Positions 47,367 through 59,014 of a stretch of DNA of 64,000 bases are shown in pieces; position 1 is the first letter of the stretch; each line of letters starts with the position of its first letter. The notes below the pieces were generated by a model, which saw only the letters and a program-made list of their open reading frames with translations, was not told the origin of the DNA and did no database searches. The stretch lies in contig JARWIR010000003.1 of assembly GCA_029959085.1 (NCBI GenBank), positions 33,247,505 through 33,311,504 of the forward strand, in the 5' to 3' direction. This DNA is from Nemophila menziesii. Its lineage: Eukaryota > Streptophyta > Magnoliopsida > Boraginales > Hydrophyllaceae. A program made the position numbers and the translations under genes.

Positions 47367-48324
47367 TTCAAAGCAATTTCTTACAACAGAGATGGCATAG
47401 CCTGAGATATTTGATATCAAACACATTTTAAATGTAACCACAATGATTGGAGAATAACAAACAAATTTAATTTGAAGAATGAATTCTTATATAGCACAAT
47501 TACTTAACCGGGTTCGACATCGAACCTGGTTTTATTTGGTTAATCTCCGAATAATATATACCAACCATACACCTATCATTTTGGAGCCAATTTAAAATTA
47601 TAATTAACACTCAAATAAAGCTTGAAATTAAAGTCAATCTAGATGGAAAGTCTTACATAGTTTAGGATCATTTTGCTTATTTTTTCCTAACTTTACCTTA
47701 ATAACGTGAGGCCTATTACGTTAAAACATGTCTTTCTTGATTCTTGAAGTACAAAAGTAAATTGATGATATTTTACGGCTTGACATAGAAACCAACAAGA
47801 TAAACAATTTTATACAATATTCGGACTCATAACAGTAATATATAGGCTAACTTGGTAAACGAGTAAGAATGATAAACTGCTAGTAAAGTTTGCTCGCACA
47901 TTTAACGTTAGTAATTCAAAATACATATCACCTTTTTTTACTATCTCTTTTTATCACTCCTCACATATGAGGAAAAAAAAGTAAATTAAGAGAAAAAAAT
48001 AAAATCATCGGATCATTTAAACCTTCAAATTGGACGGAGGGAGTAACCTAAATTTATTATTACCTTGACAATTTGGGTAAATGTGATTAACAAACTAATA
48101 ATTATGTTTAACTACTAAATATTCTATATGAATATAGAAAATTAGTTGAGCGTTCTTTATCTAGAGCAACTACTTATCAGTTTAGCATTAAATTAAAATT
48201 CCATAGAGTAACTCAGTATTTCCACCATCAAGATTTCATAAACTGAAAGAAAGCTTGTGATAAATAAACATAAAAACAAAATTTCCATAAGTTCACGTTT
48301 GGTACACACATAATTAAATAGAAA

Positions 48325-49811
48325 TTAAACCAACTCAAGCAACTCAATGAGTTCACATTTCTTCAACTTTGAAAATCCTTTCAAACCCCGTGACTTCGCA
48401 ATTGCCTTAAGTTCAGTTAGCTTCATTTCACTCAATTCATTAGATTCAACCAAATCATGCTCTTCATCTTCTTTATCCTTGTCCGTCTCATTAATTTCTT
48501 CAGATATCTCAGCAAATACACTCTCATCTGGAAATATTTGCTCCATATCAGATACAATCTCCTCAAGTTCAGGAATATCAATTTGCTCAGCCTTCAAATT
48601 TCCCTCATCGGTATGTGAAACCGAATTTACATTCTCGACCTTCACTTGACGAATCGGTGACCTTTTCTGAAAAACTGACCTTGGCCGCTCAGTAACTGGA
48701 GGTTCACTCTGTAAAATTTCCTGTTTCGGAACATTATTTGATTCGACAATATTAATACTTTTATCTTCAGGGAAAAAGCTTGGTTCAGGTTTTTCGAGTA
48801 TAAACTCCTTAGTGTTAACGCTATTACTAGTTTTCTTCCCTTGTTGAACAGAATGTTTCCTAAGAAGCTTCAAAAGAGAATCAACAGTTTCATTCTCTTT
48901 ACCTTTTCCTTGTGATTCCTCAATTTTTTTCTCTTCCTTATTTGTTGCTTTTTCTCGAAGCTGCGCTTGAACTTTCCTGAAAAGCTCAACAATTTCCTTT
49001 TCCCTTGAGCCCGGAGTTGCGGTAGCGTGGTACTTTGAAGGGCCCGAGCCTGAACCAGAGCCAGGGCCTGTTGAAAGAGGCCCGTTCTTTGAAGTAAACA
49101 TTTCGGAGTCTTCGAAATTCTCAATACCATCTCTTTCTTCGTATTGCCTGTTCCTGCTTCTAGAGAATCCTTGCCTGTTTTGCCTTGAGAAGTCGGAGTT
49201 TCTTCGGTTTCCACTTGAGCTTGCACTGCAAATATAACTTGTGCTCCTAAAAGTGCCTTTTAGAGACAAAAACTTGAGAGTTTTATTGTGTTTATGATCA
49301 GCAAGAGAAGAACATGATGATGCAGATACTCCTGAACAATGAATATATCTTCCATCTGGTGGTCCATATCCTAAGATAATACATGAGAGCACGAATAAAA
49401 ATAATTTTGAGGTACTCCAAATCTAAGAAACATAAAATTATTGACATCAATAACACAGATTGAAGGTGTAATTATACAAGCAAGACATGTTATACATTCC
49501 TGAGAGCATTAAATTAATCAGCATACGAGTACATAGTTATAGACAGACCCAAAATGACGCTATAGTGTAACACGCATTTCATCAAACAGTTGATAAGCAA
49601 ACACTTATAATATATTACCCCTAACAAAATTACCACACAACATGATTAAAGATGATACATATACAAATAAATGTCATATAAGTAGTTCAAAACTATGAAA
49701 ATCCATTTAGGTGTGTGAATTAGTTGAATAAAGAGGAATGAGCAGAGTTGTGAGGGAAAGAGAAAGTGTACCAGGAACGGGTTTGGCAATGAAATGGATG
49801 CCTCGTGACAT
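48325..49811 (-). CDS. RHON1: RHON1/BP-73-like Rho-N domain protein, chloroplast RNA-binding (two exons)
   Basis: Exon 1 is 49811..49772 (MSRGIHFIAKPVP plus one base). The intron 49771..49371 has GT and AG ends. Exon 2 is 49370..48325, giving 361 residues. Splicing joins PVPG to YGPPDGR in frame. The Ser/Thr/Arg-rich N-terminus looks like a chloroplast transit peptide. The middle is charged and low-complexity (GPGSGSGSGPSKYHATATPG, KVQAQLREKATNKEEKK). The last 40 or so residues (ELSEMKLTELKAIAKSRGLK to the end) are the Rho-N (SAP-like) nucleic-acid-binding domain. Known family role: Arabidopsis RHON1 binds plastid RNA and works with RNase E in transcript processing. A TATA-like box lies near 49866 upstream. 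The C-terminal residues ELLELV differ from ELLSGV in unit B. This is the only intact copy of three in the window. Confidence 0.88.
49371..49771 (-). other. Intron 1 of the RHON1-like gene
   Basis: 401 bases with a GT donor (complement of 49770..49771) after CCTG and an AG acceptor (complement of 49371..49372) in ATTATCTTAG. Unit B homology ends inside it. Confidence 0.8.
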
Positions 49812-51149
49812 AGTTGCTGTAACGGGGAGAAAGAGCGTAGAAGAGAATGGAATATATGTGTATAAATAAATATCTACCAATATTCAATGGTGAGCTACCG
49901 TTCTTTTGTAAAATGAGTAGGCTTAACGAGGTTACAGTGCAGCGTGTGCATAAGTTTATACGACAGTGATAAGGGGTCGTTTTGTAATAACGGATATTAT
50001 TAGTGTAAAAAATATTAAGTTCTAGATTATTGTAATCTTTTTATATACAAAAGTCCAACTTATGTATAACTAACCCTTTGTAAATAATCTGTTATTGTTA
50101 AATAAAAAACTGTTAGGTAAATTGCGGAATGTGTTTCACATACTTTCTAGGTTTCCAAAATTGTCATCGTTGCGCACACCAAAATTCAAACCTCCATCTC
50201 ACCACTTACAATATGTTGTTCTATTGATTATTCTACCATTGAGATGTGACACAAGAGACTTGAACGCATGACCAATTGACTAGATTGTTGTTTTTCCTAC
50301 TCTAGGTTTGAGGTAAGGGTTATCCTGAACCCGAATACTCAAATATCCGAGGCATTTTGGGTATATTGCATAGGTTATTTATCTGATATAGTTCTCTTAT
50401 CTTTAGTGGGTCTTTATATAGTTTATTTCTTAATTCCTTGGCGGAGAGGATAGGTTCACATGTATTCTCAAATTTATCGCTCCCTATGGTGGTAGCAGAG
50501 ACATGAAACTGGTTGTTTGTCATTTACTTGCTGGTGACTCTTCTATACTTTGGTTTAAGGGTTAAGATGTTTAGTTTGTTACAGGCGGTGAATGTATTCT
50601 CATTCAGTCATTCCCTTTTCCAACTATATTACCCTCACTTGGACTATATATGATCTAGTTGGTTTGGGGCTACAATACCTAGTGAAACCATTTCAGATGA
50701 GGTGATTGGACCCACCAACTAAGAGCCTGGTGAAAACAAGAAAGAACTATTGGAAAAGAAGAAGAGACAAAATCTCCACCCTAATAAGGCTTTGGCATTG
50801 AATATATAAGTAGTGTTGAATGATATGCATTGAGAGACACAAAGTGAAAAAAAGTTAGAGTTGGATGAGGCCAAATGTCAAAAGGAAACTAGTGTAGTCA
50901 CCTATTAATCGGTTTAACAAAAACAAAGCTAAATGACAGTATTCCCATATGAAAATATGTTAGTCATACCTGGAATCATAGAATTTCTCTATTTTTATTC
51001 ATTGGGCTAATAAATATATTAAGATGCACGAATGATAATATGTACATCGTTTCTCGAATGGACCATCCAATAATCACTCAACTTAAATTCTAACAATGAG
51101 CTAACAAAAAGATAGAGTTAGTTTCCCTACAAACGCCTATACAATAGAT
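49812..51149. other. RHON1 promoter and unassigned spacer
   Basis: The first 100 bases hold the probable 5' UTR and a minus-strand TATTTATA box near 49866. The remainder is noncoding with no repeat boundary that I can define. Confidence 0.5.
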
Positions 51150-51380
51150 CTAGTGGGAAGAAACAAAAGTCCACTATCTCCGAAGATACAAGATGAGAAT
51201 ACATTGGTAAACATGAATCTCAATTTTTTTACTATGCTCTCCAAATTGGGGAGCACACCCTCCATATTAAGTTTGTTCCAAGCTTGCCAAATCATATACA
51301 CGATCGTCGCGAATGAAATTTTCCATGTCTTTGACTTTCAAACTACTCTTACCTTGTCTTTTTCAACGACTTGATATCAC
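51150..51380 (-). pseudogene. LINE reverse transcriptase tail fragment
   Basis: The minus strand reads ATIVYMIWQAWNKLNMEG, the pattern found after zf-RVT in plant LINE ORF2. Nothing else of the LINE is recognisable around it, so the call is weak. Confidence 0.4.
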
Positions 51381-51785
51381 TTTGTATAGTATACATAACT
51401 ATTCTTGTGCCTACCCCTATCCTATAGTAGCACATATCTCATAGGTGAACTAATGAAAACCAATAGCTAGATAGTAGATGGACAAATTGATGATGAACTA
51501 ATGGATGCATTAAAGGAAAGGGGGTTCCTCCACATCCGCTCGATAATGATACGACGCCTAGGAATCACGGTAATACGCTTACGCGGTTCCTCTTCATATT
51601 ATCTCTTTTAAACAAGTGGATATTAGTATAAAATTACTAATAAATTTCCTTAAAAGTAATCAAAATCTTCTCCCGTTTTTTAGTCTTTGCAGTAAATATT
51701 TTTAAGAGTAGCCATTAAAGGTATATTTCAAAATTTGTGCTTTATCTTTTTTAAAAGTATTTTGATTGGCTAAAAAGTAACACCA

Positions 51786-53490
51786 TGTGTGAAAGTCCTA
51801 GAGGGGGGGTGAATAGGATTACTAATAAAATTAATGCCTAATTAAAAATCTTTTGGACAATTATAAGTTTAAGAGAAAACTTCTAAGTCAACTAATATAT
51901 CAAACACTTAAGGGATCATGCAATGGATAAGTTAGAGGTTCGATATATAAGTTAAACAAGTAAATCGATTATCTATTCTCTTACTAACTTAGAAGACCAA
52001 AGTTTGATTAGCTAGATAAACATAATCACGATATTCATACTAGTAAGCATATAATCAAAACTAAATAGTCATGAATTAGATAATCCTACAAGATAATAAT
52101 ATCAAACTATTCATATAAGCATTTTATCAAGTAAAACTAGTTTCTAATCTCTTACTACTCTAGATGACAATATGTTAGATAAACTAGATAATCAATATCA
52201 CAATATTCATACTAGCATATTATCAAACATATAAAGTGCGGAAAGTAAATAGAGTAGGGATAGAAAGATACACACGGTTTATAGTGGTTCGGTTTCCCTA
52301 CATCCACTACCTAAGGAAGCCTCCTTAGGATTTCAAGCTTTTCACTAAGCTCCCGTGTCTCTCTTAACCGGGTCGAGAACACAATAACCCTTACAACCTC
52401 TTCGATAACACGAAGGACAAACACTTGTGCTATCGCAACACAAGGACACCAAGTATACTCCCGATACTCAAACACTTATGCTATCTCAACACAAGGATAC
52501 CAAGTATACTCCCTATACTTGAATTCTCTCTTAATCTATCTATTACAAGACCTAGACTTAAGAGGATAGATACAAAGTGTTTAAAGGGGTGCAAACAACT
52601 TTGCTAGATAATCTCCTAAAGAGTAGATATGACTATAAGCTTGTAAACTCCTCTTTGAGTAGATAATAACTTTGATAGCTCCTTGGATTAACTCCTTAAT
52701 TGAGTGGATATGAACTATGAAGCTCTTGACACCTTCTTGGATGATAACAATTAAGCCCCTAAGTGTATATGGGTTGAAGGTGTAATTGTAGCCTTGAAAG
52801 ACCTTCAATTTATAGCTGCAAAATGCTCCCAACGGTCATAAGACTTGTCTCCAACGGATATATTAATATCCCCAACGGATCTATTCCTTTTGTCTTCATT
52901 TTGCTGCAGGAAAACCTTACTCGCGGTGTACCGCGGATATGGTGCGGTGTACCGCACAACTCAACGTGTTGATTTCATAGCATACTGACGGGCTACCCCA
53001 TGCACCGTGCTCCTGGTCCGTGCCTCACTCCGGTGTACCGCGATTCAGTCCGGTGTACCGCACACTTTCTTAGCTTACTGGTCGGACTAGCCTATGCACC
53101 GCGTCTCTGGTCCGTGGCTCTGCGGTGTACCGTAGGTGTACTCCGGTGTACCGCACCAAAGGTTTAAGACACCTTCTAGTGAGTATATCTTTTACTATGA
53201 TGCTCGGATTGGAAAACCTTCTTCACGAGAGTTGTAGAGAACATCATTCTTATAAACTTTGTAGTTGATCACTAAAGCTAATTCTCAATGTACACAAAGA
53301 TAAAGTTAATAGCATTTGTAAGAGAATTAGTTTCTTAAGATATAACAAAAAAGATTTGATCTAAATGATGTCAATTGTGCTTTTTGATGAATTAGAGTGC
53401 AAGATAATAAAGTGAAATTAGCACACTAAACAATAAAGGATTTGTCACATTAAAACACCTAATCGATGGGGGCAATATGCCAACAATGAG
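51786..53490. mobile_element. Unclassified non-autonomous repeat element with paired CGGTGTACCG motifs
   Basis: It begins with AAAGTCCTAGAGGGGGGGTG, a lead sequence I recognise from many plant genomes in non-coding retroelement-like repeats, though I cannot name the family. GTTTATAGTGGTTCGG lies near 52276. A cluster of six CGGTGTACCG motifs lies at 52923..53154. The right end is probably near the TTTGTCACATTAAAACACC stretch at 53440..53490. No coding ORF is present. The borders lack a target duplication that I could verify. Confidence 0.55.
52923..53154. repeat. Three pairs of near-palindromic CGGTGTACCG repeats
   Basis: Copies start at 52923 and 52944, at 53031 and 53051, and at 53122 and 53144: within-pair spacing about 21 bases, pair period about 90..110 bases. 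Between pairs the TGCACCG..CTGGTCCGTG segment also repeats (53001 and 53095). Each motif is self-complementary except at its centre. Confidence 0.85.
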
Positions 53491-53639
53491 TACCACAACT
53501 TAGGTCAAATTTGATCAATCAAGTTGTTGCTGGTAACACTGGAGTAGCACCATATGCAACACAATTAAGGCAAAATCTATCCCTCGGGTCACTAGACATA
53601 AAACCTTGTGTAACACAAAGGCTAGATCCATGCCATCAC

Positions 53640-53930
53640 GCTAGTCGAGCGTGTGGCTTTAGCGACAATTTCATTAGCAACATACAATAACTTGTTGCTA
53701 ATGACACACCAACGCTGACCAATCATGAGGTTGGTCGCCAATGACTGTAAAAAAATAAAATACGTATTAAAGATGACAAAAGTTGTCGCTATTCATAAAG
53801 TTTATTAGGGACGACATTCAGTTATCACAAATAAATACTGATGCATCATCAGCGACTATCAATCCATCATCAACGATGGCCTAGTGTCGTTACCAATAAT
53901 GTATGATGTTAAAACCCCGCTAAACCACTT
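53640..53930. mobile_element. Possible CACTA-type subterminal repeat remnant
   Basis: Repeated short motifs of the TTAGCGACAA, TTGCTAATGACA and GCGACTA type in both orientations recall the subterminal repeats of CACTA elements. No CACTA terminus, target duplication or transposase is seen. Confidence 0.3.
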
Positions 53931-56200
53931 TACTTTTTATTTTCTTCATTTCCTTTTCATTTTTGAAACCCGCTATTGCAACCATCCACCCCCGTCGTTG
54001 TGATTCGGTTGCCCACGATTATTAGCTAGTCGTCGAGCACTCTTTGTCGTCTTCCAAGCCTTCCTAGCCAATTAAATCCGACAGATTTTTAAAATTAAGT
54101 TATATTTTAATCAGTTAATTTATTTATTAATATATGTGGGTGTATATGTGTGTGTTTCCATTGTATGTATGTATACTAGAAATAATAGGCCCTCATTGTG
54201 AAAATTTTGAAACTACTGTACCCTATTGTAGAAATACAAAAAATTACAGGGCTAAAATGTTATTTTTTAATTGAATTAGAGATAGTATAAAATGTTGTTG
54301 TTTCAATGATAAAATATAACTTATTTTTCAAGAAAATTGTAGACCTATAGTGCGATTTTAGTGATCTATATACGGACCTATATGTTATTTTGCATAAAAG
54401 TGGGACTTATAGTGCAATTTTAGCCAATAATAAATTAGGGAGTTGTTTCACAGTTTCTAAAATGATTTATAACTCAAAACAACCATAACCTAACAAAGTT
54501 ATATCATAAGGTCCAACCCATTTTACTAAACATCCAGGTGTAAACTACCTTTAAGTGTACATCACACGTCTAACAAAATGATAAACCACACAAATTGGTA
54601 AAAAAGTGGTGGTCTAGGGGAGTTCAAACATTTATGTAGCTAGACATCTTGGCATATTAAACTATTCTTCCGTATTCAACACAACCCAACATTTATTAGG
54701 ATAGAAGTAGCTTAAAAATGAAGAAAAAGACAATATACCGTTGGAGATGATCAATCCGGCAAGCCCGCGAATTAAACGTTATAACCCACTTAGCACTCTA
54801 ATCATACTAACTCAACAAAAAAGAAATATAGGTCAGATGAGACAATAACGACAAGCGTACCACCTAAAAGGGGAAGTGGTCTAGTTAGAAAATCGTCTGA
54901 TAAAGGTCTCGATGAAGGCGATGGTGGTGATGAAAATGTAAAAGGAGCTCGAGTCTTGCATGGGGGTATGTCAATGATAAAAAAAATGTGTGTGTGTGTG
55001 TGTTAGGCAACCAAAGTCAAAATTGCGTAACAAAGATCACTAATCCGACGAATTGTTGGGTTAGATGACATAAGTTGGTGTGTTGTTGTAAATTCAGAAT
55101 CTAAAATCCCTGTATATTTCATTTGATGGGTTGTGTTTATTAATTATATGGGTTGTTGGATACACAAACACTGTAGAAAAAGTGATAGCCTATTCTGGAT
55201 TTTGATACTTCACGGGTTCATAATAACTTGTAAAACCTCTTACCTAATACAATTGTTTGTGTTAAACGTTGGCATAAAAGTATCACAATGTAACACGCAA
55301 AAAAAAATCTAAAATCCGAAGACACTATATTTGGAATGTGATACTTCATTTGCTAAAGAACTAGAAAATCTCAATACACTTTATTTGCAAAAAAGATAAC
55401 CAATATTTATACGGTGAAGAAAACAATAAGCAATATTCAATGTCAAACATAATGGGTTGTTATGTTTAATTCGTATTTGCTGGAATGAATAGCTAATTGA
55501 TTATATAATTGCTCTATAAAATCCGACAAACTCGTTATTGTAATAACTTACTTGCATTAGATATGATAAAATGCGTGAAATAAAAACTAGTACTCAATTT
55601 CTTTTTGTTAGTTTCCTACTTCAATGTGAAGAGAAGTCTGTTGAATGGATATTATACCAACTAAACAATATGTTGGACCTTATTAATACAAAGTATCTAC
55701 TTGGACTCTTAGACCGTGATTTATTGGGTTACGAACCTTATTAGCAAATATCTTATTATTTAATTAATATATTGTGATTTTTCTTTAATTAATATATATC
55801 GTGATTTTTCTTTTATTTATTATGATGATTTTGGAAAAAGTTAAATATATATTAAAAATCAAGTCTCTAGCTTGAAATTAGATTGTTTTTTGGGCAGACG
55901 TAGAGAGTTGTCCATCGAAGACAGCAGAGGACAGTAGCTCAGATCTGGTCAATGATCTGAAGAGTCTGCAATTTTTGCAGTTCCTGGACAGATGCGAAAT
56001 AGACAGGGGCGATCCAATGCAGCTACAGATTGGTGGAGAGCGCTTCGAGCTGCAAAGAAGTAGCGAATGGTCTTGAGGTGAGAATAATCGCGCGTGCAAT
56101 TTGTTAGACGATATGGATGGATATGAACGACATAGTTTTTAACGGGAGTAGAAGAGGTAAAACAATACAATTATTGAGATATATTGCAGAAAATAACGTT
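53931..56200. other. Unassigned spacer with a (TG)n microsatellite
   Basis: No gene is recognised. A TG repeat spans about 54986..55002. The overlapping minus-strand ORFs at 55878..56170 have no domain that I recognise. Confidence 0.5.
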
Positions 56201-56239
56201 GTTAATTATGTTCGAGTATGGGAAAAGAAATAGATGGTG

Positions 56240-56840
56240 GTTTGATTACTTCCACAAAGAGCATTCGCGTGAAATGGGTCAAACCCGTAGTGGGGATTAA
56301 ATTAAATATAGATCAAAGTTTTAAAGAAGGGACTTCGGAGGCAGGATCGGGTGGCGTCTTCAGGGACAAGTAAGTCAATTTTTTGGGTGGATCTGTAGGA
56401 ACGACTAAGGTATGTTCATTTTCCAGTTGGAACTTATCACTTTGCACTTCGAGTTGTCTTTGGCTATTAAAAGAACTCATGAGGCGGTTGTTGTAGAAAC
56501 TGATCCGCTTTTAAACATGCTAGTGAAGGGCGGTGGGAACAATGGAAACTGGTTAGACACTACTAAAAGAATGTAGAGATATTCTCGCGTCTCGCTCAGG
56601 CTTTGAACTTGTGCATGTGTATAGGGTAGTGAACTATTGTGCAGATTATATGGCTAAGATGGGTACACGTATGGAAGGTGATCTGGTTTATTATATCGAT
56701 CCTCTAAAATGTCTGAAGAAACTGCTCACGAAGGACAAGTGTGAATTGATTACTCCTAGGACCATATTGGGCTCTCCTTCGGCAGATTTGTAAGTTACTT
56801 TTGCTTACTGGTCGTTTCGACCCCAGTTGTATGAAAAAAA
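56240..56840 (+). pseudogene. LINE 3' end with RNase H (RVT_3) relic
   Basis: The plus strand reads IRVKWVKPVVGIKLNIDQSF, GSGGVFRDK, AVVVETDPLLNML and VNYCADYMAKMG, the order of a plant LINE RNase H, with stops and frame changes. It ends in GTTTCGACCCCAGTTGTATG and a short A-run near 56834, the typical LINE 3' end. Everything upstream of RNase H is missing or unrecognisable. Confidence 0.7.
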
Positions 56841-57233
56841 ATTAGATTAATTTTTATAATGGTTATTGTTTTTAAATCTATTTCTACTTTTGAATTTTCA
56901 AATTTAATATTTTGAAAACGGTTGATCGTATACTCACCTTTAAAAGAGACGTACATATAATATCATATACTATTTCCATTCCATAATAATAGACATTTTA
57001 GGCCAAATAAATTATTCCACAATATAGGTTATATTTAGAATTTCAATGTAAAATAAATACTCTATTTTTACTCTTTTTTAATAATTTTTCAATATTTAAT
57101 TACTATTAATTTTTCTTTCTTTAATAAATAAAGTTATTTTGATTATTTTTAATTAAATTATTTTTATTTTTAAGGTTTTTTAATATTTGAAAAAAATTCT
57201 AGAAAGTCAATATCAAGTAACGGTGATATTTAA
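56841..57233. other. AT-rich spacer upstream of the TOL2-like gene
   Basis: No gene or defined repeat is visible. It contains the left target duplication of the MITE that follows (57225..57233). Confidence 0.5.
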
Positions 57234-57424
57234 GAGTAATGATATTTGTCACCCTTTTTGTATCACTCTTTTATCACCTCCTACGTGTATGCCTACATGG
57301 CCCAATGAATTGATTTCTATATCCTATTTAATTTTTATCTATCTTCTATTCAAGGAAATCAATACATATATATAGAAGGGTGATAAAAGGGTGACATGAA
57401 AAGGGGTGACATATATCATTACTC
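57234..57424. mobile_element. Mutator-type MITE (191 bp) in the TOL2 promoter
   Basis: The inverted ends GAGTAATGATATTTGTCACCC and (complement) GAGTAATGATATATGTCACC lie between perfect 9-bp duplications GATATTTAA (57225..57233 and 57425..57433). The 9-bp duplication marks the Mutator superfamily. It lies about 260 bases upstream of the TOL2 start codon. Confidence 0.93.
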
Positions 57425-57487
57425 GATATTTAAAGGAGGTTGATATATTGAATTGGGAGCCAATCCAAAAGTGTGTGCCAATGTGAG

Positions 57488-57496
57488 TATATAAAG
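57488..57496 (+). promoter_or_regulatory. TATA box of the TOL2-like gene
   Basis: TATATAAAG lies 191 bases upstream of the start codon, with CCAAT motifs near 57463 and 57478. Position and sequence fit a core promoter; untested. Confidence 0.55.
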
Positions 57497-57686
57497 TAAT
57501 GATAATTCTAATTTGGTGGAGAAAATAATTTATCTAGTCTAAATAAATGAGGCATGACGTGAGTTAACTGATAAAAACAAGGCACGCGTATCTTAGACCA
57601 TTCTATATTTTGCAGTTGAACTTCCTCCCCCAAATCTAAAACCATCTTCAATTCGCTTCGTAAACGAAAACCTCATCAAACAAAAA

Positions 57687-59014
57687 ATGGACAAATTTGA
57701 CAAACTGAAACTCGCTTCATCTTCAATCGGCGAGAGATTAAAAACAGGCGGAGCTCAAATGAGTCGAATGGTTAGCACTAAAGTCAAAGACCTCCTCACA
57801 GGACCCACCCCTGAATCCAAATTAGTAGATGAAGCTACCTTAGAAACCATGGAAGAACCCAACTGGGGTCTCAACCTTCGTATCTGTGCCATGATTAATA
57901 ACGAAGATATCAACGGTACAGAAATCGTTAAATCTATTAAGAAGAAGATAATGGGTAAAAGCGTTATTTCTCAGGGTCTCTGTTTGGATTTATTGGAAGC
58001 TTTGACTTCTAATTGTGATAAGGTTTCGTCTGAGGTATCAAACGAAAAAGTCCTTGATGATATGGTGAAATTAATTGAAGATACTAAGACGGACCATGGG
58101 AATAGAGTGAGGGCTTTACAGCTGATTAGAGCTTGGGGTGAGTCTGAAGATCTTGCTTACTTGCCTGTTTTTCGTCAAACTTATGAGGTCACCCCCTTCA
58201 CTTTTCTATTTTAATATTTTCTTTTTGTTATTCGATCTTACACTCCAGGTCCCTATATTATGCAAAGTAATGCTTATGCTTGTTCTTGTGTTAAATTTAA
58301 CAGAACTTGAAAACAAGAGAAATACATCCAGAAGCACCAAACATTGTGGAGTCATATTTTGATCATCAACCATTAGCACCTCCTGAAAGATACCCAATTC
58401 CTGAAATGGGTTTACAAGATTCAAATCCAGCCACACGATCTTTCGTAAGTTATGACATTCAATCAGTTGAAGAAAAGAAAGAGTTTCTTGTAGTTACACG
58501 TAACACACTTGAAATACTTTCAAGTATACTCAACTCTGAAGCTGAACCAAAACCTATCAAGGTAACTACTTTTCATTCCTTTCCCGCATAATATTTGTTT
58601 GAAATTACTGGGTATCTTATAAAATTATCAAATTATGGTTATGTACAGGAGGATCTTACTGTGAGTATGTATGAAAAATGCAAGCAATCTCTTCCTCTTA
58701 TGCAAATAATGATTCAGACAACTTCAGACGATGAGGTAATGTTATTCGATGCTTTAAATCTTCACGATGAGCTTCAACAAGTGATTTCTAGATACGAGGA
58801 AATGGTAATTACCTTTGAGTCCTCGATATTACCTAAGAGTTCTGAAGCTATAGAAGAACAAAGAGTTGAGTCTAGTATTAGTAATGACGAGGCTACATCA
58901 TCTCGCCCAAATGAAGATCATAGCAAAACTGAACAAGTGGATTTGGTGAAAGATGATAAAAATGAGTCTTCTAGTGAAACTAAAACTATAGCTTCTACAA
59001 AGAAAGAGTCTTAA
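57687..59014 (+). CDS. TOL2: TOM1-like protein 2 (TOL2-like), VHS and GAT domains, three exons
   Basis: Exons 57687..58187, 58304..58561 and 58649..59014, all phase 0 with GT-AG introns, give 374 residues, close to the length I recall for Arabidopsis TOL2. The N-terminus MDKFDKLKLASSSIGERLKT is followed by the VHS domain (about residues 44..167: ATLETMEEPNWGLNLRIC, RALQLIRAWGE, LPVFRQTYE). A linker leads to the GAT domain (about 217..305: EKKEFLVVTRNTLEILSS, LTVSMYEKCKQSLPLMQ, LHDELQQVISRYEEM). The tail is acidic, rich in Ser and Glu. Known family role: TOL proteins bind ubiquitinated plasma-membrane cargo (for example auxin carriers) and pass it to the ESCRT machinery for vacuolar degradation. 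The start has an AAAAATGG context. A possible extra splice donor (GTAATT) follows EEM near 58804, so the C-terminus may vary. Confidence 0.93.

Larger units (their letters stand above)
44308..49510. repeat. Segmental duplication unit A
   Basis: It matches unit B block by block (LRR relic with shared hAT MITE, MGNKAS gene, promoter and palindrome, RHON1 exon 2). It is colinear and in the same orientation. Its own insertions are a SINE with nested MITE (44572..45120) and SINE-like sequence near 46757..46945. Host DNA continues beyond 49510 into the promoter of RHON1-A, where unit B has none. Confidence 0.85.

Noticed and set aside
52923..53154. CRISPR-like array of CGGTGTACCG repeats
   Set aside because: The repeats are only 10 bases, paired and near-palindromic, in a eukaryotic repeat element, with no spacers of constant length.
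55878..56170. Two overlapping minus-strand ORFs rich in Ser/Cys/Leu
   Set aside because: No domain, start context or homologue is recognised; the region is antisense to the upstream part of a LINE relic.
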